A stretch of 64,000 nucleotides of DNA, taken from assembly GCA_004347695.1 (NCBI GenBank), contig SLTK01000010.1:62001-126000 (forward strand), in the 5' to 3' direction. Positions within the stretch are counted from its first letter, which is position 1. Every line of letters begins with the position of its first letter. Source of the stretch: Chloroflexota bacterium. Its GTDB lineage: Bacteria > Chloroflexota > Anaerolineae > Anaerolineales > Anaerolineaceae. The translations under genes and the position numbers were made by a program. A model generated the notes under the pieces. It saw nothing but the letters and a program-made list of their open reading frames with translations, was not told the origin of the DNA and did not search any database. This document shows positions 50,207 to 59,209 of this stretch, piece by piece.

Positions 50207-51241
50207 ATGACTTCGAAGAACGCAATACGCCCATTTATACACATTACCTTGCTCCTGCTTTTTGCGGTCATGGCAGCCTGTTCTGCCGGTCCAGGCGTCA
50301 CGCAAGTTCCACCAATCGATCCATCCCCTTCGCCAGTCCCCACCGTGGCTGTCCCACCCACGCCAACACCCGTCCCGGCTTCAGTCTGGTTGATCGCCGG
50401 TCCGGAGGTGGATGCCGGGCTGCGCGAGGATTACTCGAATGTGCTGGCAAATCAAGCTGCACAGGACAATCTGGCCTTCGAGATAAAGGATGGCTTCAGG
50501 CAGAGCGATGTGCCAGCTGATTTAAAGATTGCGATTTTTCTATCGCCCCCGGATGACATTTCAACCCTGGCTGTCAGCCTGCCAACCACCCAATTCGTTG
50601 CGGTGACCTCCGCTGACCTGCAGCCCGCAGCCAATTTGAGCGTGATCCGCACGGCTGACAACCAGGCTGTGTTTCTGGCCGGCTACCTGGCAACACTGAA
50701 TGCGCCGGATTTTCGTTCCGGCGCCCTGTTTGTGGACGGCGCAGCCAACAGCGCTTTATTGCAGGATAGCTTTATAAATGGCGGCCGGTATTTTTGCGGT
50801 CGCTGCGCCCCGGTTTTCGCGCCGATTGTCCTTTTTCCGCAGGTGGGAGTAGTGCCCGCCAATGCCGATGCGGCTGGCTGGCTGGCAGCCTTCGATGCGC
50901 TCAACCAGAATAACATTGAAATGCTCTACCTGCCGGCCGAAGGTCTGCTGCCGGATTTCCTGGCTTACCTGGCCGGAATCAATGTCAAGGTTATCAGCAA
51001 TGCCCCCCCGCCGGCCGGCAGCGAAGGCTTGTGGGTGGCGACCGTCCAGTCCGATACGCTGGCAGCCATACAGGCTCTCTGGCCGGATTTGATCGCCGGG
51101 ACGGGCGGCAAAATCGGTCTGGCCGGCCTGACATTGACCAACGTCAACGGTGCAAACCTGTCTTTGGGTCGGCAGCAACTGGCTGAAAAAATTATCCCCG
51201 ATTTGACCAGCGGAATCATTTCACCGCTGAGCGTTCCGTAA
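50207..51241 (+). CDS. BMP-family-like lipoprotein
   Basis: Lipobox MAAC; Pro-rich linker; two-lobe periplasmic-binding-like sequence (VFLAGYLAT, GRYFCGRCAPVFAPIVLFPQVG). Confidence 0.6.
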   Translation: MTSKNAIRPFIHITLLLLFAVMAACSAGPGVTQVPPIDPSPSPVPTVAVPPTPTPVPASVWLIAGPEVDAGLREDYSNVLANQAAQDNLAFEIKDGFRQSDVPADLKIAIFLSPPDDISTLAVSLPTTQFVAVTSADLQPAANLSVIRTADNQAVFLAGYLATLNAPDFRSGALFVDGAANSALLQDSFINGGRYFCGRCAPVFAPIVLFPQVGVVPANADAAGWLAAFDALNQNNIEMLYLPAEGLLPDFLAYLAGINVKVISNAPPPAGSEGLWVATVQSDTLAAIQALWPDLIAGTGGKIGLAGLTLTNVNGANLSLGRQQLAEKIIPDLTSGIISPLSVP

Positions 51242-51321
51242 GTAAAAATGTGTCGCGTGTCATGGGTCACGTTTCACGATTTACGTGGCACCTGACACTT
51301 GGCACGTGGCCCGGGATACGC

Positions 51322-51945
51322 CTACCCGCGGAATTCTTCCATAGAGGTCTGGCCGGGTGGAGTAATGTTGCGCCGCTGCAGCACCTGTCCAACGGTTAGC
51401 CACAGGATCTTGATATCCAGGCCAAATGACCAGTGGTCAACATACCACACATCCAGCGCGAATTTTTCTTCCCAGGTGAGCGCGTTACGCCCGTTGACCT
51501 GCGCCCAGCCCGTGATGCCCGGCAGTACGTCATGCCGGCGGCGCTGCTCCGCCGAATAACGCGGCAGATACTCCACCAGCAACGGGCGAGGGCCAACCAG
51601 GCTCATCTCTCCGCGCAGCACATTGATCAACTCTGGCAGCTCATCCAGGCTGCTAGCCCGTAAAAAGTGGCCCAGGCGGGTAATTCGTTGCGTATCCGGC
51701 AGTGGTTTACCGTTACTGTCCAGTTCATTCGACATCGAACGAAATTTGTACAGGGTAAAAATTTTTCCGTTGTAACCCGGTCTGGCCTGGCTGAATAAAA
51801 TTGGCCGCCCGTGTTTTATCCAGACCAGCACTGCCAGAATTGCCAGCAGCGGAGAGGTTAATATCAGCCCCAGGCTGGAAATAAACAAATCGAATATTCT
51901 TTTAGGCAGGGGTATTCGTGAAATTCCGGAATGGCGGCCAGGCAT
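51322..51945 (-). CDS. Undecaprenyl-phosphate sugar transferase (bacterial sugar transferase family)
   Basis: KRIFDLFISSLGLILTSPLLAILAVLV, SARPGYNGKIFTLYKFRSM, SLDELPELINVLRGEMSLVGPRPLL, RHDVLPGITGWAQVNGRN. Confidence 0.96.
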   Translation of the reverse strand: MPGRHSGISRIPLPKRIFDLFISSLGLILTSPLLAILAVLVWIKHGRPILFSQARPGYNGKIFTLYKFRSMSNELDSNGKPLPDTQRITRLGHFLRASSLDELPELINVLRGEMSLVGPRPLLVEYLPRYSAEQRRRHDVLPGITGWAQVNGRNALTWEEKFALDVWYVDHWSFGLDIKILWLTVGQVLQRRNITPPGQTSMEEFRG

Positions 51946-52017
51946 ATGCGCATTGTACCAAAATCCCGAACGGTTGGATTATAATTTCGCCAACTGATAG
52001 AACCCAGGAGAGGTTTC

Positions 52018-52275
52018 ATGCGGCTGAAGATCAGCATCGAATATTGCGCGGTTTGACACTATACAGACAGAGCTGCCGGTCTGGCAGTCGACCTGCTCAA
52101 GTACTATGAGCCTGAAATCGAATCCTTGACGTTAATTCCGTCTTCAGGCGGCAAGTTCGAAATCACCGTCAACCAGCAGTTGCTTTTTTCGAAAGCTGAG
52201 CTCCACCGGCATGCTATTCCCGGTGAAATAACCACCCTGATCTCTAACTACCTCACGGAAGGCAATCCATCATGA
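52018..52275 (+). CDS. SelW/Rdx-family selenoprotein with in-frame UGA (Sec) at codon 13
   Basis: Manual translation MRLKISIEYCAV-U-HYTDRAAGLAVDLLKYYEPEIESLTLIPSSGGKFEITVNQQLLFSKAELHRHAIPGEITTLISNYLTEGNPS*. CxxU motif; RBS CAGGAGAG; ATGA overlap with trpS; SECIS-like hairpin after UGA. Confidence 0.87.
52073..52087 (+). promoter_or_regulatory. Candidate bacterial SECIS apical hairpin
   Basis: CTGCC-GGTCT-GGCAG; loop GGTCT starts 21 nt after UGA (52054-52056). The loop resembles the known E. coli fdhF SECIS GGUCU loop. Confidence 0.75.
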
Positions 52276-53258
52276 CCAAAAAGGGACGCGTTTTCTCCGG
52301 CGCCCGCCCCACCGGGCGTCAGCATCTTGGCAACTATCTTGGCGCTATGCGTAATTATGTTGCGTTGCAGGATGACTACGACTGCATATACTGCGTTGTC
52401 GATGTTCACGCATTGACCACGCTGGAAACCACGCTGGAACTGAAGCAAAATACCTACGATATGGCGCTGGACTGGCTGGCTGTTGGAATTCGCCCGGAGG
52501 AATCGGTCGTCTTCGTCCAATCGCATGTTCCTCAGGTGATGGAACTGCACACTTATCTTTCGATGGTCACTCCGCTCGGCAAACTGACTGACCTGCCGAC
52601 TTTTAAAGACAAGGTGCGCGAGAATCCCAATAATATCAACTATGGTCTGGTAGGTTATCCGGTACTGATGGCAGCCGACATTCTGCTCTACGGCACCGAT
52701 TTCGTCCCGGTAGGCATCGATCAGGCGCCGCATCTCGAATTCACTCGCGAAGTAGTACGCTCCTTCAACTACCGCTATGGCAAACCGGTGCTCAAAGAGC
52801 CGCAGATGAAAGCCACCTCGGTGCCTAAGGTGCTGGGAATCGACGGGGTGCAGAAAATGAGCAAGAGCCTCAACAATCACATCGAACTGGCTGCCACGCC
52901 GGAAGAAACCACCCAGCGGATAATGCAAATGGTCACCGACCCGGCGCGGGTACGCCGAAGCGACCCGGGCAACCCGGACGTGTGCAATGTGTTCTCGCTC
53001 CACAAAATTTTCTCGCCGCAGGCGGATGTTGACATGGTCAACGTGGAATGCCGCCGGGCAGGTATTGGTTGTGTTGACTGCAAGAAATTGCTGGCAAAAA
53101 ACTTGAACGCTCACCTGGAACCCTTCCGCGCCCGCCGCGCTGACCTGGATAAAAACCCCGCATACATCTGGGATGTTCTGGACGACGGCGCCAGACGGGC
53201 AAATGTGCTTGCCGAAGAAACCATGGTGGCCGTGCGCAGCGCCATCGGGCTGCCCTGA
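52272..53258 (+). CDS. trpS: Tryptophanyl-tRNA synthetase
   Basis: SGARPTGRQHLGNYLGAM (HIGH-like), KMSKSLNN. Confidence 0.97.
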   Translation: MTKKGRVFSGARPTGRQHLGNYLGAMRNYVALQDDYDCIYCVVDVHALTTLETTLELKQNTYDMALDWLAVGIRPEESVVFVQSHVPQVMELHTYLSMVTPLGKLTDLPTFKDKVRENPNNINYGLVGYPVLMAADILLYGTDFVPVGIDQAPHLEFTREVVRSFNYRYGKPVLKEPQMKATSVPKVLGIDGVQKMSKSLNNHIELAATPEETTQRIMQMVTDPARVRRSDPGNPDVCNVFSLHKIFSPQADVDMVNVECRRAGIGCVDCKKLLAKNLNAHLEPFRARRADLDKNPAYIWDVLDDGARRANVLAEETMVAVRSAIGLP

Positions 53259-53695
53259 TGCGGGCAGTCGTTCAGCGCGTCAAGCGCGGTTCCGTACAGG
53301 TGGATGGCAAATCCATCGCGGAGATTGGCCGCGGTTATGTCATTTTGCTGGGTGTTGGTCCGGCCGATACCGACGCGACTGCGGCTGCCCTGGCCAAAAA
53401 AATATCCTTGCTGCGTGTCTTCGAAGACGAACAGGGCAAAATGAACTTGTCAATTCAGGATGTCGGCGGCCAGGCGCTGGTCGTATCGCAGTTTACACTT
53501 TATGCGGATACCAGCCGGGGCAACCGACCTTCGTTCATCAACGCAGCCGCGCCGGAGACCGCCAGCCCGCTGGTGCAGCGTTTCGCTGCCCACCTCGCCG
53601 GTTTCGGCATACCCGTGCAGCAGGGCGAATTTGGCGCGCACATGCTGGTGGATATCGAAAACGACGGCCCGGTCACGATTTGGTTCGAATTTTGA
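53258..53695 (+). CDS. dtd: D-aminoacyl-tRNA deacylase
   Basis: MRAVVQRVKRGSVQVDG, VVSQFTLYADTSRGNRPSF, GEFGAHMLVDIENDGPVTI. Confidence 0.97.
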   Translation: MRAVVQRVKRGSVQVDGKSIAEIGRGYVILLGVGPADTDATAAALAKKISLLRVFEDEQGKMNLSIQDVGGQALVVSQFTLYADTSRGNRPSFINAAAPETASPLVQRFAAHLAGFGIPVQQGEFGAHMLVDIENDGPVTIWFEF

Positions 53696-53735
53696 AGAAT
53701 TTCCGAACAACAACCGCCTGGAAAATCAATTTCAT

Positions 53736-53765
53736 TTGACTATTCGCCGCTTGATATGGTAATAT
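53736..53765 (+). promoter_or_regulatory. Predicted promoter of infC-rpmI-rplT
   Basis: TTGACT (53736-53741), 18-nt spacer, TAATAT (53760-53765); followed by leader hairpin TATCCGTT/AACGGATA (53777-53799). Confidence 0.65.
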
Positions 53766-53840
53766 CAAGCTACTTATATCCGTTAGCGCGAAACGGATAC
53801 TTTTAAATCAGCATGTCTTTTTCGAGAGAGGAGAAAGCCC

Positions 53841-54401
53841 ATTAGTACCACAAATTACCGGGTAAATGAGGCGATCCGCGTGCCAGAAGTGCGCGTAATT
53901 GGGCCAAATGGGGAGAACCTGGGGGTTATCCCGATTGAAACGGCTCTTAAGGTCGCCAGGGAAGCCGAGTTGGATCTCGTCGAGGTTTCTGGCAATGCTG
54001 TACCGCCTGTTTGCCGTGTCATGGATTTTGGCAAGTTCCTGTATGAACGCACCAAAAAGGACCGCGAGGCGCGCAAAGCACAGACCAAGATCGAAGTCAA
54101 AGAAATTCGACTACGCCCCAAGACCAACGAACACCACCGCGGTTTTAAAACCCGCGACGCCCGCCGCTGGTTGTTGGACGGCATGAAAGTCCGCGTAACG
54201 ATTCGCTTCCGTGGACGCGAAATCGATTATCCAGAGCTGGCGCTTGAAGACCTGCGCGAAATCGCCCAGGAATTAGTCGATATCGCCGTCGTCGAGCAAG
54301 CTCCAATGATCGAAGGCCGCACGATGACGATGGTTTTGAATGCAGCGCGACCATCCAAGAAAAAACCGACCGAGGAACCTCAACAAGAATCAATCGAGTA
54401 G
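53841..54401 (+). CDS. infC: Translation initiation factor IF-3 (ATT start codon)
   Basis: [50 protein letters not shown] 8-12 nt upstream of ATT. Track ORF begins at a downstream GTG (53880). Confidence 0.93.
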   Translation: [186 protein letters not shown]

Positions 54402-54520
54402 GCTGACTTGATTAACAAGGCTGGCCAGATTCCTTAAGTTTTTACCAATTCGCGAATATTCTGGTATAATTTGCGGTCGCGCAAGCAGACCGCATTTAAT
54501 TTAACGAGAGGAGTAAAGCT

Positions 54521-54751
54521 GTGCCTCGCAAGCTTAAAGACGCAAAAATCAAGCTGAAGACCCATAAAGCGACCTCAAAACGGTTTCGCATGACCGGGTC
54601 CGGCATCCTGGTACGCACCAAGGGCGGTAAAAGCCATCTGCGCCGCCGCACTTCCAAGCGCACCAAGGCATTATTGAGCGAGATGATCCCCGTAGAAGGG
54701 GAAAGCATCATCAAGCGCGTTATTCGACTGGCCCCCTACCTCAAAAAGTAG
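54521..54751 (+). CDS. rpmI: 50S ribosomal protein L35 (bL35)
   Basis: KLKTHKATSKRFRMTGSG...RTSKRTK; GTG start. Confidence 0.93.
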   Translation: MPRKLKDAKIKLKTHKATSKRFRMTGSGILVRTKGGKSHLRRRTSKRTKALLSEMIPVEGESIIKRVIRLAPYLKK

Positions 54752-54837
54752 GGATTTGTTCGTTTTTTTTTGTGCGGCTGTTGGGTGCTCGCAACAGGTG
54801 ATTTCACCGGCGCCCAGGGGTACGCAAAGGAGTAGAA

Positions 54838-55185
54838 ATGCGTGTAAAAGGCGGCCCTCAAGGCCATCTCCGTCATAAAAAGATCTTAAAATTAGCAAAA
54901 GGTCAGCGAGGCTCAAAGCACCTGCTCTTCCGCCGGGCAAATGAAGCCATGCTGAAGGCTCTGTGGTATTCGTTCCGCGACCGCCGCACCCGCAAGCGCG
55001 ACTTGCGCAAGCTGTGGATCGCCCGCATCAACGCCGCGGCGCGCATCAACGGCATCAGCTACTCTCGGCTGGTGTTCGCCCTGCGCAAAGCCAATATCGA
55101 CCTCAATCGCAAGATGCTGGCCGACATTGCTGTCCGCGACCCGCAAGCCTTCACTGCCATCGTCACCCAGGCTAAGTCTGCCTGA
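54838..55185 (+). CDS. rplT: 50S ribosomal protein L20 (bL20)
   Basis: [57 protein letters not shown]. Confidence 0.96.
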   Translation: MRVKGGPQGHLRHKKILKLAKGQRGSKHLLFRRANEAMLKALWYSFRDRRTRKRDLRKLWIARINAAARINGISYSRLVFALRKANIDLNRKMLADIAVRDPQAFTAIVTQAKSA

Positions 55186-55219
55186 TTGCCCTGCCACAGC
55201 GGTTCTGCAAAGCGAATTC

Positions 55220-55247
55220 ACACGGGATGACCATCGTCGTCCCGTGT
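55220..55247 (+). terminator. Terminator of infC-rpmI-rplT
   Basis: ACACGGGA-tgaccatcgtcg-TCCCGTGT-ATATTTTTAATTT. Confidence 0.75.
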
Positions 55248-55274
55248 ATATTTTTAATTTAACCGGCTATACTA

Positions 55275-56072
55275 ATGAGCAACCTTATGATTACCTCGTC
55301 CCAGAATCCCAAAATCAAACGCATCCGCGGGCTGCTGGAGAACCGGAAAGACCGCCAGCAGGAAAAAGTCTTTGTCATCGAAGGCATCCGGCTGACTGAA
55401 GAAGCGCTAAAGTCAGAGCGTCCAATCGAAATGGTTTTGTATAGCGCAGAACTTTCCCCTCGCGGTTTCGCCTTAGTTACGCAATTCTCGGCGATGGGCT
55501 GCCCGGTCGAGGAAGTGGATGCCGGGATCCTGCGCAGCCTGTCAGAAACCGAGACCTCGCAGGGCATTCTGGCCGTTCTGCCTCAGCCGGTAAGTGAATT
55601 GCCCAAAATCTGGGACCTGCTGTTGGTGCTTGACCGCATCCGCGATCCAGGCAACCTGGGTACCATGCTGCGGAACGCGGCCGGCGCTGGAGTTCAGGCG
55701 GTGGTGCTGACGCCCGGCAGCGTGGATGCCTTTAGCCCAAAGGTTGTGCGCGCCGCTATGGGCGCCCACTTCCGTCTGCCAATCCTGACGCTGGACTGGC
55801 CTGAAATTATTGCAGCTTGCAGGCAATCCGATCCACAACCGGCGGCTTTGCTGGTGGCAGATTCCGCCGGCGGTGATCCATGCTGGGATGCAGACCTGCG
55901 CCAACGACTGGCGCTGGTGATTGGCTCCGAGGCCGATGGCCCGCAGCAAGCCGCCCTGGAAGCTGCCAACGGCTTGGTGCATATCCCCATGCCCGGAAAA
56001 ACCGAGTCGCTTAACGCAGCCGCTGCAGCCGCCATCCTACTTTACGAAGTGGTTCGACAGAGGAATTTGTGA
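55275..56072 (+). CDS. TrmH/SpoU-family RNA methyltransferase
   Basis: LDRIRDPGNLGTMLRNAAGAGVQAV, LVIGSEADGPQQAALEAANGLVHIPMPGKTESLNAAAAAAILLYE. Confidence 0.95.
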   Translation: MSNLMITSSQNPKIKRIRGLLENRKDRQQEKVFVIEGIRLTEEALKSERPIEMVLYSAELSPRGFALVTQFSAMGCPVEEVDAGILRSLSETETSQGILAVLPQPVSELPKIWDLLLVLDRIRDPGNLGTMLRNAAGAGVQAVVLTPGSVDAFSPKVVRAAMGAHFRLPILTLDWPEIIAACRQSDPQPAALLVADSAGGDPCWDADLRQRLALVIGSEADGPQQAALEAANGLVHIPMPGKTESLNAAAAAAILLYEVVRQRNL

Positions 56073-57298
56073 ATATTCGCTCCATCACTATCTTTTATGA
56101 TCCTGCCCTGGGTGGAGTAACTCCGCCGCTGGAAGCTCTGGGTCAATTTGCTTCAGCCGCCAAACATGCTCTTCAGGCCAAAAATTTCCCGGTGCAATCC
56201 ATTCGGCTGGCAACCTCCCCTTTTCCAGGGTGGGCTCCCAGGCTGACCAGTGATGCTTTGGCCGCACTTGCAGTTGACCTGGAATCGCAGGCCGCCAGCC
56301 GCGGTTTCAACTACGTGTCGCTTGGCCCTGCAGACCCCGCCAACCCGGCCAGTTACCTTGCAATCCCCGCGATTCTGGCAGCAGCTCAATCTGTGTTCGC
56401 TACCGGACTGATGACCTCGGCCGGCGGGAAAGTCTCTCTGCCAGCGGTCCGAGCCTGCGCTGAAATTGTCACTCAGGCTGCCAAAATTTCGCCTGACGGC
56501 TTCACCAATCTACGTTTCGCCGCGTTGGGAAATGTGCCGCCCGGCTCACCATTCCTGCCATCCGCGTATCACTCGGCAGGAGCGCCGCCTGCGGTTGCAC
56601 TGGCGGTTGAATCCGCCGATCTGGCGCTGGAAGTCTTCAAGCAGGCGACTTCGCTGGAAAGCGCCCGCCGAGGATTGCTCAACCGGTTGGAAGAACACGC
56701 TGTCCATTTGCAGACAGCCATGGCCGAACCCTGTCAGCGATTCGGAGTACGCTTTTTAGGCCTGGATTATTCGCTGGCGCCGTATCCATCAGAAACCTGT
56801 TCGAGTGGCTCTGCCCTGGAAAGCCTGGGACTATCTCGCCTGGGGTTATTCGGGACATTGGCAGCCGCCGCATTTTTGGCGGATACGTTAGATCGCGGAA
56901 ATTGGCCGCGTTCCGGATTTAATGGGTTGATGCTGCCGGTGCTGGAGGATATCACCCTGGCTGCCCGTGCGGCGGAAGGTAGCCTGACCGTGCGGGATTT
57001 GCTCATGGTTTCGGCGGTCTGCGGCACCGGGCTGGATACGGTTCCTTTGCCCGGGGAAGCAACAGCAGCGCAGCTAGCCGCCATTCTGCTGGATGTGGCA
57101 GTGCTGTCGCAGCGCCTTGACAAGTCGCTCACCGCCCGGTTGATGCCTATTCCAGGTAAAGTTGCCGGCGAGCGCACCGATTTTGAATTCGAATTTTTCG
57201 CTAACAGCCGTGTAATGGCCTTGAACGCTGAACCGTTAACCGGTTTTTTGGCCGGCGATGAAGAAATCGACTTTCATCCGAGGGCGAGTTATCGTTGA
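56069..57298 (+). CDS. DUF711-like protein
   Basis: SITIFYDPALGG..., FNYVSLGPADP; GTG start, overlaps upstream stop; family from memory. Confidence 0.65.
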   Translation: MNIRSITIFYDPALGGVTPPLEALGQFASAAKHALQAKNFPVQSIRLATSPFPGWAPRLTSDALAALAVDLESQAASRGFNYVSLGPADPANPASYLAIPAILAAAQSVFATGLMTSAGGKVSLPAVRACAEIVTQAAKISPDGFTNLRFAALGNVPPGSPFLPSAYHSAGAPPAVALAVESADLALEVFKQATSLESARRGLLNRLEEHAVHLQTAMAEPCQRFGVRFLGLDYSLAPYPSETCSSGSALESLGLSRLGLFGTLAAAAFLADTLDRGNWPRSGFNGLMLPVLEDITLAARAAEGSLTVRDLLMVSAVCGTGLDTVPLPGEATAAQLAAILLDVAVLSQRLDKSLTARLMPIPGKVAGERTDFEFEFFANSRVMALNAEPLTGFLAGDEEIDFHPRASYR

Positions 57299-57432
57299 TT
57301 TTTTGTGCCCCGGAGGCGCAAATGAGGCGGAATTTGGCGGTTGGATCGAGGGCTGCTCGCATCAGGGTGATTGGTGCTCTTGCGTCTTAATCTTTAATCC
57401 AGGTATTAACCCAATTGCTCCGAGGGGAGGAG

Positions 57433-58197
57433 CTATTCATTCACCTGCTTGAAATCCACCAGGATCAGATTCTTCTCGCACTCTTCGTATGTATTCAGCA
57501 CGATCAAATCCGACAACGGTAGATCGGACTGGTCGAATAGCTGGATCGTCAACTGCCCGACCGATATGCGCGGCGCATCGGCCAGGGTAAATTCATATCC
57601 GGACAGACCGTACTGCAGCGCGGTGCCCGTCAGGCTAAGCAGTTTGATCGTTCGGTTACCCAACCAACCATTGATTGCCACCCGAATCCCTTTTACCGGC
57701 CGGTTCTGGATGTCGAACACTCGTCCCGCAACCCCCATCCAGGCACACCCGCGAGTTGGTTCATACAGGCTGGCGGAAATTCCCTGCGGCTCGGCCTGCA
57801 AACCAAAGGCGAATTTTCCGGGTTTGGCGGTTTCCGAAGTTGGCGATGGGCTCTGAGCTGCAGCCGGGGTACCGGCTACAATCAACACCGCCGTAGTCGG
57901 AGATGGAATTGCGGTCGGAGGATCGATTGCGGGCAGAGTCGGCTCGCTGGTGGCCGTCCAGGTTGGCGGAAGGCTGGTTGGAGTTTCACTGGCAGTTGGG
58001 GGGACAATTTCACCAACCCTGTCCGGCGGCGGGTATGGATTGACGCCTGCAGCCGGATTATTGAAGATCACCAGCAGGAGCACTACCACGGCCAATGTGG
58101 TTAACAGGGCGACAATGGTTAATGCATTCCAATAACTTTCGCGTATGACCGTTTTTTTCTCGATCCCTTGTTCCTCATGTGATCCAACCGGTATCAT
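57433..58197 (-). CDS. Membrane-anchored exported protein with Thr/Pro linker, unknown function
   Basis: N-terminal TM then PTASETPTSLPPTWTATSEPTLPAIDPPTAIPSPTT linker and beta-rich C-terminal domain. Confidence 0.7.
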   Translation of the reverse strand: MIPVGSHEEQGIEKKTVIRESYWNALTIVALLTTLAVVVLLLVIFNNPAAGVNPYPPPDRVGEIVPPTASETPTSLPPTWTATSEPTLPAIDPPTAIPSPTTAVLIVAGTPAAAQSPSPTSETAKPGKFAFGLQAEPQGISASLYEPTRGCAWMGVAGRVFDIQNRPVKGIRVAINGWLGNRTIKLLSLTGTALQYGLSGYEFTLADAPRISVGQLTIQLFDQSDLPLSDLIVLNTYEECEKNLILVDFKQVNE

Positions 58198-58215
58198 GAT
58201 CTGCTATTCCTCTTG

Positions 58216-59145
58216 CTAAGGCAATAAAATTTCGACTGTGCTGGCAGAACGCCGGGTTTCGAGCCAGCTATCCAGCGCGAGATGTTGTAACGTGAGTCGT
58301 GCGTCCACGGACAAAATTCGGTCGCTTTCTCGTTCGAGAACATAAATGATGTGGTAACCAAAGTCGGTTTCAACCACCGGACTATGCTCCCCAGGTTGCA
58401 GGGCAAACGCGGCTTCTTCAACTGCTGGTTGCGTCAGGTAACCGCGCGGGAACCAGCCAAGCATGCCGCCGGTAGTGGGATCATACTTTGCTGCCAGGGT
58501 TGCAAAATCCGCGCCAGCATCCAGTTGACGGATCACACCATCGGCTGTGTCACGCTGCCGCACCAATATTTGCTGGACGCGTACCTGTTCAACGCGTTCA
58601 GGCACGGCATTGATCAGCGCATCGCGCTGCCAGGCACTGGCTGCTGCCCGACGCATGGCAGAACGGAAGCTGACCGGCGAATAGCCGTTTGCCGCCATCC
58701 AGGCATCCAGAGCAGCCTGGCCGCCAAGGTCAGCCGCCAGAGCATCGATTCGTTCCTGCAGCCCGGCATCATCGATTTGAAAACCGCCCTCGACGGCAGC
58801 TTGCGCCAGCAGCGTTTGGTTGATTAATTCATCCAATACCAATTGGCGTTGTTCTTCCGGAGAGCGTGTTTTACCCAGCTCCGCGTCCGCGGCCTGTAGC
58901 TGCATCCATTGAGCTTCATACTCAGCCAGCGGGACACCCGCGCCATTGACAGTCAGCGCCATCGGTTCCGGCGTTGCAGTGACAGTCGCTGTTGCGGCAG
59001 GTACACCTGTAAAGACCGCGGTTCCCGTATCGGGAGTCTGGCTTCCGGGTAAAGTGGGATCAGCGCGGCAACCGCTTAAAAAAACCAGCGCCATGCTGGT
59101 TACCAGCAGGGCAGCTATAAATCTTATCGTTTTCGGGGAAGGCAT
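58216..59145 (-). CDS. Exported peptidyl-prolyl isomerase (parvulin/PrsA-like lipoprotein)
   Basis: Lipobox FLSGC; rotamase region VQQILVRQRDTADGVIRQLDAGADFATLAAKYD...GGMLGWFPRG...ETDFGYHIIYVLER. Confidence 0.9.
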   Translation of the reverse strand: MPSPKTIRFIAALLVTSMALVFLSGCRADPTLPGSQTPDTGTAVFTGVPAATATVTATPEPMALTVNGAGVPLAEYEAQWMQLQAADAELGKTRSPEEQRQLVLDELINQTLLAQAAVEGGFQIDDAGLQERIDALAADLGGQAALDAWMAANGYSPVSFRSAMRRAAASAWQRDALINAVPERVEQVRVQQILVRQRDTADGVIRQLDAGADFATLAAKYDPTTGGMLGWFPRGYLTQPAVEEAAFALQPGEHSPVVETDFGYHIIYVLERESDRILSVDARLTLQHLALDSWLETRRSASTVEILLP

Positions 59146-59163
59146 GGGAATGATTATAATGCA

Positions 59164-59195
59164 AAACAGGCTGCGGAAGTTTCCGCAGCCTGTTT
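59164..59195 (-). terminator. Terminator downstream of groEL
   Basis: AACAGGCTGCGGAA-CT-TTCCGCAGCCTGTTTT. Confidence 0.75.
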
Positions 59196-59209
59196 ACAAA
59201 TCGAGTGGT

